A DNA stretch of 64,000 bases from Akkermansia sp. (GCF_020860705.1 NZ_JAJBTT010000033.1:1-64000), one strand, 5' to 3'. Positions 52,186-61,129 are shown, numbered from the stretch's first letter. Made by a program: numbers and translations. Notes: generated from the letters alone by a model not told the origin.

Positions 52186-53367
52186 ATGGCTGCAACACTT
52201 GATCTGCCCTCCCTGGGCGCATTCTACCGCCGCCAGCTTCTGGAAGACGTTCTGCCGTTCTGGTTCCCCCGTGCTTACGATGAAAAGAACGGGGGGCTTT
52301 ACCACTGCTTTGATGCGGACGGCACGCTGGTGGATACGGATAAATCCGTCTGGGCCCAAGGCCGCATGGCCTGGATGCTGCTGACCCTGTACAACAGCAT
52401 TGAAAAGAATCCGGACTGGCTCAAATGGGCGGAGAGCGCCCTGAACTTCCTGGCGATCAAATGCGTGGACCCTGCCGACGGACGCATGTATTTCCATGTG
52501 GAGGCGGACGGCACCCCCATTCGCAAGCGCCGCTATGCCTACAGTGAATCCTTCGCCGCCATCGCTTTTGCCGCTCATGCAAAAGCCGTTGGCAGCGAAG
52601 AATCAGCAAAGGCCGCGCGCCATTGGTTTGACATTTTCACGGACATCTGCTTCACGCCCGGCAAGATGGTTCCCAAATTCACCGGAAACCGCCCCACGAC
52701 GGGACTGGGAACGCGCATGATCACCCTGGCCACCGCCCAGGAACTGCGCAAGTACCTGGGTGACGAGGACGGCTTCTACACCGGATGGATCGACCGCTGC
52801 ATCAGCGACCTGCGCACCCTGTTCATGAAACCGGAGATCAAGGCCGTGATGGAAGTGGTGAGCCCTGACGGCGCCATCATCGACCACTTTGACGAACGCA
52901 CGCTCAATCCCGGCCACACCATTGAGGGCGGCTGGTTCGTGCTGGAGGAAGCCCGCTACCGCGGCAATGATCCGGAACTCATCAAGGTGGGCTGCGACAT
53001 GATTGACTGGGCTTTCGCCCGAGGCTGGGACAAGGAAAACGGCGGCCTGCTCTACTTCACGGACGTGTACGGCAAGCCCGTTCAGGAATACTGGCACAAC
53101 ATGAAATTCTGGTGGCCGCACGACGAAGCGCTCATCGCCATGACGCTCGCCTACAAGCTCACTGGGGAAGAACGCTATGCCATCCGCCATGACATGGTGC
53201 ACAACTGGGCGTTCTCCCACTTCCAGGACGCGCAGCACGGCGACTGGTTCGGCTACCTGAACAAGGACGGCTCCAAGGCCAACACCCTCAAGGGCAGCCT
53301 GTGGAAGTCCTTCTTCCACCACCCCCGCGCCATGTGGTTCTGCGCCCATTACTGCGGAGCCATTTAA
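52186..53367 (+). CDS. N-acylglucosamine 2-epimerase (ManNAc to GlcNAc)
   Basis: 393 residues, (alpha/alpha)6 barrel typical of AGE/RnBP: LPFWFPRAYDEKNGGLYHCFDADG, WAQGRMAWML, RYAYSESFAAIA, LNPGHTIEGGWFVLEEA (with a catalytic-type His), WWPHDEALIAMTLAYKLTG. Converts ManNAc released by NanA to GlcNAc, as in Bacteroides nan clusters where NanE is of this type. 17-bp gap to nanA, so a co-transcribed pair; a terminator follows. Confidence 0.9.
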   Translation: MAATLDLPSLGAFYRRQLLEDVLPFWFPRAYDEKNGGLYHCFDADGTLVDTDKSVWAQGRMAWMLLTLYNSIEKNPDWLKWAESALNFLAIKCVDPADGRMYFHVEADGTPIRKRRYAYSESFAAIAFAAHAKAVGSEESAKAARHWFDIFTDICFTPGKMVPKFTGNRPTTGLGTRMITLATAQELRKYLGDEDGFYTGWIDRCISDLRTLFMKPEIKAVMEVVSPDGAIIDHFDERTLNPGHTIEGGWFVLEEARYRGNDPELIKVGCDMIDWAFARGWDKENGGLLYFTDVYGKPVQEYWHNMKFWWPHDEALIAMTLAYKLTGEERYAIRHDMVHNWAFSHFQDAQHGDWFGYLNKDGSKANTLKGSLWKSFFHHPRAMWFCAHYCGAI

Positions 53368-53394
53368 GGAAAAATAAAACAGCTTCCTTTCCAT

Positions 53395-53430
53395 CGGCCG
53401 TCCCGTGCTTGCGGGACGGCCGCTTTTTTA
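53395..53430 (+). terminator. Rho-independent terminator of nanA-AGE
   Basis: CGGCCGTCCCG and CGGGACGGCCG arms around TGCTTG, followed by CTTTTTTA. Confidence 0.9.
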
Positions 53431-53681
53431 TTCCGGTCTAACCAAATCCTGTGGCAGTTATGCAGGAAAACCTTCTAAAAAGCCGCAGGCCTCCTGTGTG
53501 GCGGCCAAGTCAATCATGGACGAAGTGCATGCTTTCTCTTTTTTCTTTTTATAATCCTTCGCTAACGCTCAAAATTTTTATTTAATTGCCGCAAAGGCTT
53601 GCGGCTTTACCTTTTGACAAGGAACTGGGAAACGGGTTGATACAGATGGACGGGAGAAAGTTTTTCAAGAAAGCTTTTTTT

Positions 53682-53709
53682 ACAAGGGCCGGGAGGCCCT
53701 TGTTCCCAG
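53682..53709 (+). repeat. Dispersed palindromic repeat, copy 5
   Basis: ACAAGGGCC GGGA GGCCCTTGT followed by TCCCAG; perfect stem. Confidence 0.75.
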
Positions 53710-53767
53710 TGCAGACACTGGAAAACGCAGTGGAAGAACATATTCCCCACAGCTTGAAAAACGGCCA

Positions 53768-53796
53768 CCTGGGAACGAAGGCCTCCCGGCCTTCGT
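53768..53796 (-). repeat. Dispersed palindromic repeat, copy 6
   Basis: CCTGGGA ACGAAGGCC TCCC GGCCTTCGT; inverse of copy 5, with stem pairs changed on both sides. Confidence 0.75.
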
Positions 53797-53928
53797 ACAT
53801 GAAATTCCTCTGAATCAAGCGAAGGACTTTTCCTGAAAGAACCGGGAAACCGTGGAAGGACATGTCTTCACAGCTTGGACAAAAAGGACTGAAGCCCTTC
53901 CCCCTTCATAGTCAGCCTTTTTCCGCAG

Positions 53929-54540
53929 TTACAGCAAAATATCCTCCGTCCGCACCACCACATCGCCGGGGTCCAGCATGGCGTTGATCAGAGAACAGAA
54001 ACGGAATTGTTTGATATCCTCCGCTTTCAAGGGGCGTTCTGCAATGGCCCCCTCTGCCAGCAGGAATGCGCGCTTGGTGCCCGGAAGCAGGAAAGTTTCC
54101 GGCGTCACCCAGGAAGAACCGTCCCCGAACACGACGTTGCTGTACCGCGTATCCGTCACCAGGCCATGCTGAAGAATCAGCGCCTCTTCATCCGCTCCCA
54201 GCCCCTTCCCGGCAGCTTGCAATTCCTTCCGGTCCTCCCATTTGCAGGAATAGTCCAACCGGGGAATTTCCACGCACGCCAGCCTTTTCACAGGCCTGGG
54301 ACGGTAAGGCTCAAAAGAAGGCCGCCGCACCCTGCCCCGCGTATCATACGTGATATGGCATTTGTAAATGCCGCGCCCTTCCGGACCGGGACAGGCCGTC
54401 AGTACGGAAGCCAGATCCGGAACGGTGCCGCCTTCCTCTCCATAACGGTTCATGGCAGCTTCCATTCTCCATTGGTGCCAGGGCAGCAGCTCGGGGCGCC
54501 CATCCTTCCACTTGATGGTTTCAAAAATCAAACGGCACAT
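53929..54540 (-). CDS. pabC: Aminotransferase class IV, likely 4-amino-4-deoxychorismate lyase
   Basis: 203 residues from the ATG at 54540, inside the last 20 bp of the pabB gene, which implies translational coupling. PLP fold type IV: LIFETIKWKDG, LPWHQWRMEAAMNRYG, an ILQHGLVTDTRYSNVVF block and LLPGTKRAFLL. Its shortness and the link to pabB argue for ADC lyase, which releases pyruvate to give p-aminobenzoate; a branched-chain aminotransferase would be longer (~300). Confidence 0.78.
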   Translation of the reverse strand: MCRLIFETIKWKDGRPELLPWHQWRMEAAMNRYGEEGGTVPDLASVLTACPGPEGRGIYKCHITYDTRGRVRRPSFEPYRPRPVKRLACVEIPRLDYSCKWEDRKELQAAGKGLGADEEALILQHGLVTDTRYSNVVFGDGSSWVTPETFLLPGTKRAFLLAEGAIAERPLKAEDIKQFRFCSLINAMLDPGDVVVRTEDILL

Positions 54541-55537
54541 AAACTTTGGCAATGGTTTCCCGGTATTCATCCTCCATGCGGCTCATGACGGTGATGCCGC
54601 CGCCGCTTTTATACAGCAACCCTTTCCCATTCTCTTCCATGAAGCGGATGGCGACGGCGGAATCCAGATCCCGCCCGTTGAAAAAGCCGAACACGCCCGT
54701 ATAAAATCCCCGTTCCATCTCTTCCGCCTCCGCAATGGCACGGCAGGTAGCCTCCTTGGGCGCCCCGGTCACGCTTCCGGCGGGCAGCAGTTTCATCATG
54801 ACATCTCCCAGCCGGGAACGCCAGTCTTCCGGGAGAATGCCTGAAATCTCGGAGCTGCATTGCAGAATGGTCCTTCCGCGCGTTTCCACGGGGCTGATGT
54901 AGCGGTAGCGCTTCACCTGGACGTCAGCCGCCACCATGGAAAGATCATTGCGCATCAGGTCCACAATGGTGGCTGATTCCCGGTTCTCCTTCTCATCCGT
55001 CTCCAGCCAGAAATGGGCTTCCGGCGTGGAGGCGTCCGCCGTTCCCTTCATCGGAAATGTGGAAACGGACCGCCCGCGTACCGTGACAAACGGTTCCGGG
55101 GAAAAACAGACGCATCCGCGGCCATGCACGCCGGGAATGCGGGCGTCCGCCCCCAGAAGCATCCGGTAGGGAGCGCGGGCAAACCGGAACAGGTGGCGCA
55201 ACGTCAGGTTGGTTTCCACAGGAGTGGCCACGCACAGGTTCAGCAGGTAGGAATCCCCCCTCAGCAAATGATTCCGGACAGAGGCGAAGGATGCCGCATA
55301 CCGGGACAGGGAACAAGGGCAAGGAGTAAAGCATATCCTTTCCGGAAGCGGAGGGCTGTCATTCTGGCTTCCCATATTCCCCAGAGGAAGCGAAAAGGAC
55401 GCACGCCGCTCTTCCCCGCCCGCTGCGGGGTCAAACAGCAGGTTGTGCTCCAGGTCATGGGATATTACGAAAAAGAACGGGCGTTCCGCACTACCCAGGG
55501 CATTCATGCGGCGGATGGTCTCTTCCCGTGTGTACAT
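54521..55537 (-). CDS. pabB: Aminodeoxychorismate synthase component I
   Basis: 338 residues, only the chorismate-binding domain; the N-terminal half of classical PabB/TrpE (~450 residues) is absent. Motifs: SATIVDLMRNDLSMVAA, RGRTILQCSSEISG, LLPAGSVTGAPKEATCRAIAEAEE and FYTGVFGFFNG, with the substrate-binding GGGITV near the end. It joins chorismate with ammonia from PabA. Divergent from pabA, start codons 30 bp apart; overlaps pabC. Confidence 0.87.
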   Translation of the reverse strand: MYTREETIRRMNALGSAERPFFFVISHDLEHNLLFDPAAGGEERRASFSLPLGNMGSQNDSPPLPERICFTPCPCSLSRYAASFASVRNHLLRGDSYLLNLCVATPVETNLTLRHLFRFARAPYRMLLGADARIPGVHGRGCVCFSPEPFVTVRGRSVSTFPMKGTADASTPEAHFWLETDEKENRESATIVDLMRNDLSMVAADVQVKRYRYISPVETRGRTILQCSSEISGILPEDWRSRLGDVMMKLLPAGSVTGAPKEATCRAIAEAEEMERGFYTGVFGFFNGRDLDSAVAIRFMEENGKGLLYKSGGGITVMSRMEDEYRETIAKVYVPFDF

Positions 55538-55567
55538 TGGCGGAAATTACTTTATCATGCACGCGCC

Positions 55568-56188
55568 ATGAGTCAACCGAACGTCTGGATCATCGACCAC
55601 AGGGATTCATTTACATGGAACCTCGCGGAACTGGTCAGGGTGACGGGCATGGCCGTGCCGCGCGTGGTTCCCAATGACGCCCCGGAACTGGAACAGGCAG
55701 TCCGGACCGGGGAAAAACTCATCCTCTCCCCCGGTCCCGGCATGGTGGGGGACGCGTGCCACCGGGCAACCCTCCGCCTTCTGCACCGGCTGCCGCCCGC
55801 CACTCCAGTGCTGGGCGTGTGCCTGGGACATCAACTCCTGGGCGTCCGCTTCGGGGCGCAACTGGAACACCTTCCCCACCCCCTTCACGGAGCCAGGGAA
55901 TCCATCCGCCGGGTGGAACCCTGCCCCGTTCTGGGCGGACTGCCGGAAGAATTCCCCGCGGGGCTATACCATTCCTGGCGCCTTGCCGCCGCCCCCTGGC
56001 CGGAGGAGCTGGCCGTCACGGCAAGGGATTCCCGTGGTAATGTGCAAGCCATCCGCCACAGGTCACGCCCCCTTTACGGCATTCAGTTTCATCCGGAATC
56101 CATCCTGACGCCGGACGGGATCACCCTGCTCCGGAACTTCCTGTCCCTTCCGGGAAATGATGGAAAGCCACCTGAACCAAAGGATTAA
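55568..56188 (+). CDS. pabA: Aminodeoxychorismate/anthranilate synthase component II
   Basis: 206 residues from the ATG at 55568. Triad GATase with IIDHRDSFTWNLAEL, LSPGPGMVGD, the nucleophile Cys in LGVCLGHQLLG, and YGIQFHPESILT with His and Glu. It supplies ammonia from glutamine to PabB; in many bacteria the same subunit serves TrpE. Divergent from pabB, and a short intergenic region must hold both promoters, or one lies within a coding sequence. Confidence 0.9.
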   Translation: MSQPNVWIIDHRDSFTWNLAELVRVTGMAVPRVVPNDAPELEQAVRTGEKLILSPGPGMVGDACHRATLRLLHRLPPATPVLGVCLGHQLLGVRFGAQLEHLPHPLHGARESIRRVEPCPVLGGLPEEFPAGLYHSWRLAAAPWPEELAVTARDSRGNVQAIRHRSRPLYGIQFHPESILTPDGITLLRNFLSLPGNDGKPPEPKD

Positions 56189-56299
56189 ATTCACGGAAAG
56201 CAGCCCCAGGGATGAACGGGAGGGAACCGTAAAGTGTCTCATTCCTGTACCATCCCGACGTCTTTCCGGGATGTCTCAGACATAACGCTCTTTATCCTC

Positions 56300-57436
56300 A
56301 TGAACGCACAGGACGAACTCAAGATCAGGGACGTGGAAATCCTGTTCCAGCCTTTTCATTCACGCAAGCTCAGCACTCCCACCCGCATCGTCCTTCCGGC
56401 CATGACCCGGGGATTTTCCCCCGGCGGGGTTCCCTCGGACCAGGTAGCCGCCTATTATAAAAGCCGTGCCAAACATGAAGTGGGGCTTATCATCACGGAG
56501 GGAACCTTCATTGACGAGCCCAGCGCCTCCCCTTCCTCCAATTATCCCAACTTCTTCGGCGGCGCCTCCCTGCGGGGATGGAAAAAGGTGGTGGAAGCCG
56601 TTCACGCCACGGACTGCAAAATAGCCCCCCAGCTATGGCACGTGGGCATGGCGCGCCCCTTCAAGGGAGAAAACCTTCCCAATCCGGAATTGCCGCCCAT
56701 CGGACCTTCCGGCATTGACGTGAACACGCTGGAACAAACGGCGGAACCCATGAGCATCGCCAAAATCGAGGAAGTCATCGACGCTTTTGCCCGGGCGGCG
56801 GCGGACGCCAAACGGCTAGGGTTTGACGGCGTGGAGATTCACGGAGCCCACGGCTACCTGATCGACCAGTTTTTCTGGAAGGAAACCAATAGGAGAACGG
56901 ACGAATACGGAGGGGACCTGGTGGGACGCACCCGTTTTGCCAGCCGCATCATTCATGCCGTGCGCAAGGCGGTAGGCAGCCAATTCCCCATCATCTTCCG
57001 CTTCTCCCAATGGAAAACAGGCCATTACGACACCAAGCTGGCGGACTCCCCCGTGGAACTGGAAGATTTTCTGACTCCCCTGACGGAAGCGGGCGTGGAT
57101 ATCTTTGACTGCTCCACGCGCCGGTTCTGGGAACCGGAATTTGAAGGATCCCGCCTCAATCTGGCAGGCTGGACCAAAAAGCTTACGGGCAAACCCACCA
57201 TTTCCGTCGGCTCCGTGGGACTCAACCGGGAGTTTACGAATGTTTTCGACGGGGGTCCGGAAGCGGAAGCCGCCAGCATCGAGCCGCTTGTAGAACGGAT
57301 GCAGGCAGGCGAGTTCGACCTTATCGCCGTCGGCCGCGCCCTGCTGGCGGATGCGGAATGGGCGGAAAAAATACACCGCTCCCGGGAAAAGGACATCCAC
57401 CTGTTCACGAAGGAAGACCTGAAAACGCTGAACTAA
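56300..57436 (+). CDS. NADH:flavin oxidoreductase (old yellow enzyme family)
   Basis: 378 residues from ATG 56300 (upstream GTG at 56234 adds a non-family leader). FMN-binding barrel: LFQPFHSRKLSTPTRIVLPAMTR, AAYYKSRAKHEVGLIITEGTFID, the active-site type block GFDGVEIHGAHGYLIDQFFWKETNRRTDEYGG, and VGRALLADAEWAEKI. The family reduces activated C=C bonds or acts in xenobiotic turnover; substrate unknown. Stop overlaps the convergent neighbour by 4 bp. Confidence 0.92.
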   Translation: MNAQDELKIRDVEILFQPFHSRKLSTPTRIVLPAMTRGFSPGGVPSDQVAAYYKSRAKHEVGLIITEGTFIDEPSASPSSNYPNFFGGASLRGWKKVVEAVHATDCKIAPQLWHVGMARPFKGENLPNPELPPIGPSGIDVNTLEQTAEPMSIAKIEEVIDAFARAAADAKRLGFDGVEIHGAHGYLIDQFFWKETNRRTDEYGGDLVGRTRFASRIIHAVRKAVGSQFPIIFRFSQWKTGHYDTKLADSPVELEDFLTPLTEAGVDIFDCSTRRFWEPEFEGSRLNLAGWTKKLTGKPTISVGSVGLNREFTNVFDGGPEAEAASIEPLVERMQAGEFDLIAVGRALLADAEWAEKIHRSREKDIHLFTKEDLKTLN

Positions 57437-58365
57437 GGACGTTCAATCAACCGGAGGATGACGCGCTTCCATGCTCCGGTACAGGAGAGCCCATACAGCA
57501 TGCCGCTCCTTCCCAGCAGGCAGCGCACCCAGGTGGTCCAGTCCTGGGGATCGGTCGCATCCCGGCACACCATCTTTTTCCGCCCTGTATCATAAATGCA
57601 CCAGCATTTGCTGACCAGCGTTAGAGGCCTATTCGTCACAACCAGTATTTTCCGGTCCGCCAGCCACCGGACGGAGGCTATCGTTGACATGGCATTGTCG
57701 TACGGCGCTAGTTCTTCCAGGGAACCGTCGGAAAGAGAGACAATGCCCAAATAAAGAGATTCTCTCTTTTCTTGTGTTCCGCGCCTGTACAGGACCGGCA
57801 GTTTGCCGTTCCGCGCTTCCAGCGCACATTTCACCATCCGTAAAGAATCATCATTCTGCCTGACGGCAATCCTTTTCATCTCCTTTATTCTGCTCCCGTC
57901 CGGAACGAATACATCTCCGCCGTCATTGAATAAAAAGAAGTTCTCCCGCATGGACACTTTTTCCATGAAAGAAAAACGATACTGCGCGGACTGTTCCTTC
58001 GAAAATCCGCACCGCCCCTTCCGCACCTCCGGAGGCAGAGCCACAGGGTTAAGATGACGGAAAGACTGCTCCGGCAGCTCGGGAGGATTCAACTCAAACA
58101 TCTTCCTTCCATTCATCATGTAAAGGTGGTCCTTGGGAGAACGCAGAACCTTCATGAAAAACAGGCTGCCTTTGTCCGGATTGTCCGGTCCGGCCACCGC
58201 ATAAAAGGAGGAGGCCTCCCATGGATGGGCATCCAGGTTATCTATCTCTTCCTCATCCATTTGCGCCACATCCACCACTGGCCCCGTCTCATCAGGAAGG
58301 GCAGGCAGGCAACCATATGCCAGACAACAGAACAACAGGATTCTTTTCTTCAAACAGGAATGCAT
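57433..58365 (-). CDS. Secreted hypothetical protein
   Basis: 310 residues from ATG 58365 with a signal peptide (~1-24; Cys in the region suggests possible lipid anchor). The mature protein is beta-rich, with repeated short segments (LYLGIVSLSDGSLEEL, VRWLADRKILVVTNRPL, WCIYDTGRKK) like a propeller-type fold. No motif or family recognised. Convergent with the oxidoreductase gene. Confidence 0.6.
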   Translation of the reverse strand: MHSCLKKRILLFCCLAYGCLPALPDETGPVVDVAQMDEEEIDNLDAHPWEASSFYAVAGPDNPDKGSLFFMKVLRSPKDHLYMMNGRKMFELNPPELPEQSFRHLNPVALPPEVRKGRCGFSKEQSAQYRFSFMEKVSMRENFFLFNDGGDVFVPDGSRIKEMKRIAVRQNDDSLRMVKCALEARNGKLPVLYRRGTQEKRESLYLGIVSLSDGSLEELAPYDNAMSTIASVRWLADRKILVVTNRPLTLVSKCWCIYDTGRKKMVCRDATDPQDWTTWVRCLLGRSGMLYGLSCTGAWKRVILRLIERP

Positions 58366-58599
58366 GCTCAAATGGGAAAAAGGGGGTCTCCAGGCACGGA
58401 CCGTGTCCCTGGCGGGAATCCGGCCAAGGATGGACTCTTGCGGAAAATGGAGCAACACAGAGCCCTTCCTTAATTTTTCTCCTGATAACAGGTTCTCCTG
58501 CAAAAATCAACAGGTATTTCCACAGACCGGAACGTCTAAGGCAGAAGAACCGGAAACAATAAAAAGCCCGTGATCCTCCCGCATCTCACCCTCTCTGAG

Positions 58600-58615
58600 A
58601 GTGGAAATTTCCACT
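58600..58615. repeat. 16-bp perfect palindrome
   Basis: AGTGGAAA TTTCCACT, 10 bp after the stop of the 58626 gene (reading leftwards). Could be part of a terminator or a binding site. Confidence 0.4.
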
Positions 58616-58625
58616 GGGAACGGAC

Positions 58626-59318
58626 CTACTTTTTCCTGGGGCGGACAGTCAGGTACAACAGCCGCAGGACGATCAGTACAGGAACCTGAAGCGTCAGGAA
58701 ATACCACGGAGCAGTTCCGAAATATTCCAGCACGGTCCCCGGCGGAGCATGCCGCGTGAACCCGTAATTCGTTCCCAGCCAGATATTCACGGGGATGATC
58801 AGAAGCAGGTACGCATCACACAAAGCCAGCGTTTTCATATCGTCCCAGGGACGGGCGCGCCACTGCAGCACCACGGGAATATAAAGAGCTGAAACCAGCA
58901 GCAGGCCGTGCCCTACGAAGAAGGCAAAGAAGGCGCCGGAGGGAAACCCCTCGTACAGCATGGGCGTGATCAGCCCCTGGATGCTGGCGGCCAGCACGCC
59001 GAAGTAAGCGACGGCGCACGCCCAGGGTTTCCGGTACCACAGGGCGATGAAGCAAACCAGCGTCATCAGGCTGCAAAAATGCAGGGGCAGCCTGTCCTGC
59101 CAGGGCTCCCAGTGTTCCCGGACGATGCGTCCGAACGTTTCAATCAGAAAAGTCAGAAGAAAGACGGCGCCCAGCGCTTTTCCGATCTGCACGCGCTTTT
59201 CCATCCGGAGCTTCCGGCAGCCCCATAGGAGAACCCCGGCGCACAGCGCCACCACGCCAAGAGCCATCCAATGGGACAGGCTCCAGCGGATAAACAGGGG
59301 TGCGGAATATTCAGGCAT
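58626..59318 (-). CDS. YwaF/TIGR02206-family membrane protein
   Basis: 230 residues with about seven predicted helices. Shows LPLHFCSLMTLVCFIALW, KPWACAVAYFGVLAASIQGLITP, FFVGHGLLLVSALYI and PVNIWLGTNYGF followed by APWYFLTLQV, matching the YwaF family pattern. The role is unknown. The flavin protein gene is 12 bp upstream on the same strand. Confidence 0.85.
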   Translation of the reverse strand: MPEYSAPLFIRWSLSHWMALGVVALCAGVLLWGCRKLRMEKRVQIGKALGAVFLLTFLIETFGRIVREHWEPWQDRLPLHFCSLMTLVCFIALWYRKPWACAVAYFGVLAASIQGLITPMLYEGFPSGAFFAFFVGHGLLLVSALYIPVVLQWRARPWDDMKTLALCDAYLLLIIPVNIWLGTNYGFTRHAPPGTVLEYFGTAPWYFLTLQVPVLIVLRLLYLTVRPRKK

Positions 59319-59330
59319 AAAAATAATTCC

Positions 59331-59822
59331 TCAACAGGCCGGAGGCGGTTCCGGACACATATGAAGTTTGCCGCTGACGGACTCCACCCTGAGGCGCAAA
59401 ACGCATACGGCGCGGACCATGCCGGGCGTAAAAGCGGCGTTCCTCCCCGTCTGGTGCAGCATGATGCGGTTTAAGGCATGCATCTTCTCCCCGTCCTCCC
59501 GGAGAAATTCAACAACGCCACGCCCCATCACGCAGCCATAGGCATAACTGTACCCGCACGGGGTATCCGCCTCCATCAGCGCATGGTCGCCGTCCATTTC
59601 AAAGGAAACTTCCGGGCGGCTTTGCAGAATATCCAGCTTCCTTCCCTCCCTGGCGCAGTGGAAAAACAAATTCAGGGAGCCGTCCCGCTCTTCATAACCG
59701 AAATTCAGGGGCACTACATAAACATCCCTGCCGTCCCACAATCCCAGGCGGCACACCTTGAACCGCGCTATCATCTCCAGCAGGTCCTCCCGCCGGGTTA
59801 TCTCCCTGTCTTTTCTCCTCAT
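59331..59822 (-). CDS. Pyridoxamine 5'-phosphate oxidase-like flavin protein (NimA type)
   Basis: 163 residues from ATG 59822, which overlaps the stop of the amidotransferase gene as ATGA, so translation is coupled. Split-barrel flavin fold: CRLGLWDGRDVYVVPLNFGY, LNLFFHCAREGRKLDIL, VSFEMDGDHALM and YGCVMGRGVVEFL. NimA members bind FMN and may give nitroimidazole resistance by reduction, but this exact role is inference. Lies upstream of the YwaF-type gene in an apparent three-gene unit. Confidence 0.83.
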   Translation of the reverse strand: MRRKDREITRREDLLEMIARFKVCRLGLWDGRDVYVVPLNFGYEERDGSLNLFFHCAREGRKLDILQSRPEVSFEMDGDHALMEADTPCGYSYAYGCVMGRGVVEFLREDGEKMHALNRIMLHQTGRNAAFTPGMVRAVCVLRLRVESVSGKLHMCPEPPPAC

Positions 59823-60535
59823 AAGCCGGCTCCCTCCATCCATTCATTCATGCAAAGCGCGGCGCGATCGGCCAGTAAAGCCCCGTGCCGGACGGACGCC
59901 GCACGGAGTCCGGGAATATCCGTTCCGGCGGCCATCAACTCACAGGCATGCCCGGTCAGCCACTCTTCCATCCGCGCAACGTCCGCCTCCGGATGAAACT
60001 GAAGGGCCAGGGCGTTATTCCCGACGCAAAAAGCCTGATGGGGCGTGATCTCCGTGGACGCCAGCAGGCGCGCTCCGGCCGGCATGTCAAACGTATCCCC
60101 GTGCCAATGGAGGACGGGAATGCCCTCCAGATGGCGGAGGGGGGACAAACGCCCTGCTTCCGTCAGGGAAACGGCGCCCCACCCTATTTCCCTGGCCGTA
60201 CCGGGATAAACCCGGCTGCCAAGGGCATGAGCCATCATCTGGGATCCCAGGCAGATGCCCAGCAAAGGCCGTTGACAGGCCAAACGACTGCGTACCCAAT
60301 CCAGTTCCGTCTTCAAATAGGGATAAAGCTCCGTATCCCCCACCCCTACCGGTCCTCCCAGAACGACGCAAAGATCGGCCGCCAGCCACTCCTCAACGGA
60401 AAACCAGGGAAAGCCCGGCTGGGCGTACCGGATTTGGAAGCCTCTGTCCCTGAGCAGGGGTTCCAGGGTGCCGAGATCTTCAAAAGCCACATGGCGCAGG
60501 GCCAGGCAGGTACGGAAAGATGAACGGCTATTCAT
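59819..60535 (-). CDS. Class I glutamine amidotransferase-like protein
   Basis: 238 residues from ATG 60535. GMP synthase-like GATase1: LCVVLGGPVGVGD, the nucleophile Cys in LLGICLGSQMMAHALG, VLHWHGDTFDMP and ALQFHPEADV with catalytic His and Glu. YfeJ-like standalone proteins of this kind have no clear acceptor; some act as gamma-glutamyl hydrolases. Coupled to the flavin protein by ATGA overlap. Confidence 0.86.
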   Translation of the reverse strand: MNSRSSFRTCLALRHVAFEDLGTLEPLLRDRGFQIRYAQPGFPWFSVEEWLAADLCVVLGGPVGVGDTELYPYLKTELDWVRSRLACQRPLLGICLGSQMMAHALGSRVYPGTAREIGWGAVSLTEAGRLSPLRHLEGIPVLHWHGDTFDMPAGARLLASTEITPHQAFCVGNNALALQFHPEADVARMEEWLTGHACELMAAGTDIPGLRAASVRHGALLADRAALCMNEWMEGAGL

Positions 60536-60631
60536 GGCGAGGGAGAAGGGACTGCAACAGGAATATAGAAAAAAATCCTCCGGGAAAAGCTTTTTACCGC
60601 TGGAGACTCCGCATTTCCGGAACAACGACAA

Positions 60632-61129
60632 TCATGTCGGGGTGGGAATCTCCGCCACCTCCGCAAAAACGCCCTCCGCCGCACGGCATAAATCCAAGGG
60701 ACTCAGCTCAATCTGGCTGCCAAGCCTGCCTCCGCTCACCACCATCTCCGGCAGGGTCTCCGCACTGGAATCAATCACTGTGGGATACTTCCTCTTCATC
60801 CCCAGGGCCGTACAGCCGCCGCGGACATATCCGGTCACTGCCGTGATATCCTTCACGTGAATCATGGAAAGGGCCTTGGCCCCCACGGCGCGCGCCGCCT
60901 TCTTCAGGGAAAGTTCCGCCCCAATGGGAATCACGAACACGTAATACTGCCGCGGAGCCCCCTCCGTCACCAGCGTCTTGTACATCTTCTCCGTCGGCAG
61001 TCCCAGAGCCTCCGCCGTATGCCAGGCATCCACAAACTCATGGCATTCATAGGAATAATGCCTGTAGGCAACATGCAGCGCATCCAGCAGACGCATGGCG
61101 TTCGTCTTCACCTCCTTCTTTTTGGACAT
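60632..61129 (-). CDS. ybaK: Cys-tRNA(Pro) deacylase YbaK/EbsC
   Basis: 165 residues from the ATG at 61129. Editing domain with RHYSYECHEFVDAWHTAEALGLP, KTLVTEGAPRQYYVFVIP, a Lys of SLKKAARAVGAK and YVRGGCTALGMKRKYPTVIDSSA. It removes Cys wrongly attached to tRNA-Pro. Alone; 96 bp ahead of the amidotransferase start. Confidence 0.9.
   Translation of the reverse strand: MSKKKEVKTNAMRLLDALHVAYRHYSYECHEFVDAWHTAEALGLPTEKMYKTLVTEGAPRQYYVFVIPIGAELSLKKAARAVGAKALSMIHVKDITAVTGYVRGGCTALGMKRKYPTVIDSSAETLPEMVVSGGRLGSQIELSPLDLCRAAEGVFAEVAEIPTPT

Larger units (their letters stand above)
53431..53928. other. Gap of ~500 bp with an inverted repeat pair
   Basis: Contains palindrome copies 5 and 6 in opposite orientation (53682-53709, 53768-53796) and a small GCCGCAAAGGCTTGCGGC hairpin near 53588. 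No gene or promoter recognised in the rest. Confidence 0.5.
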
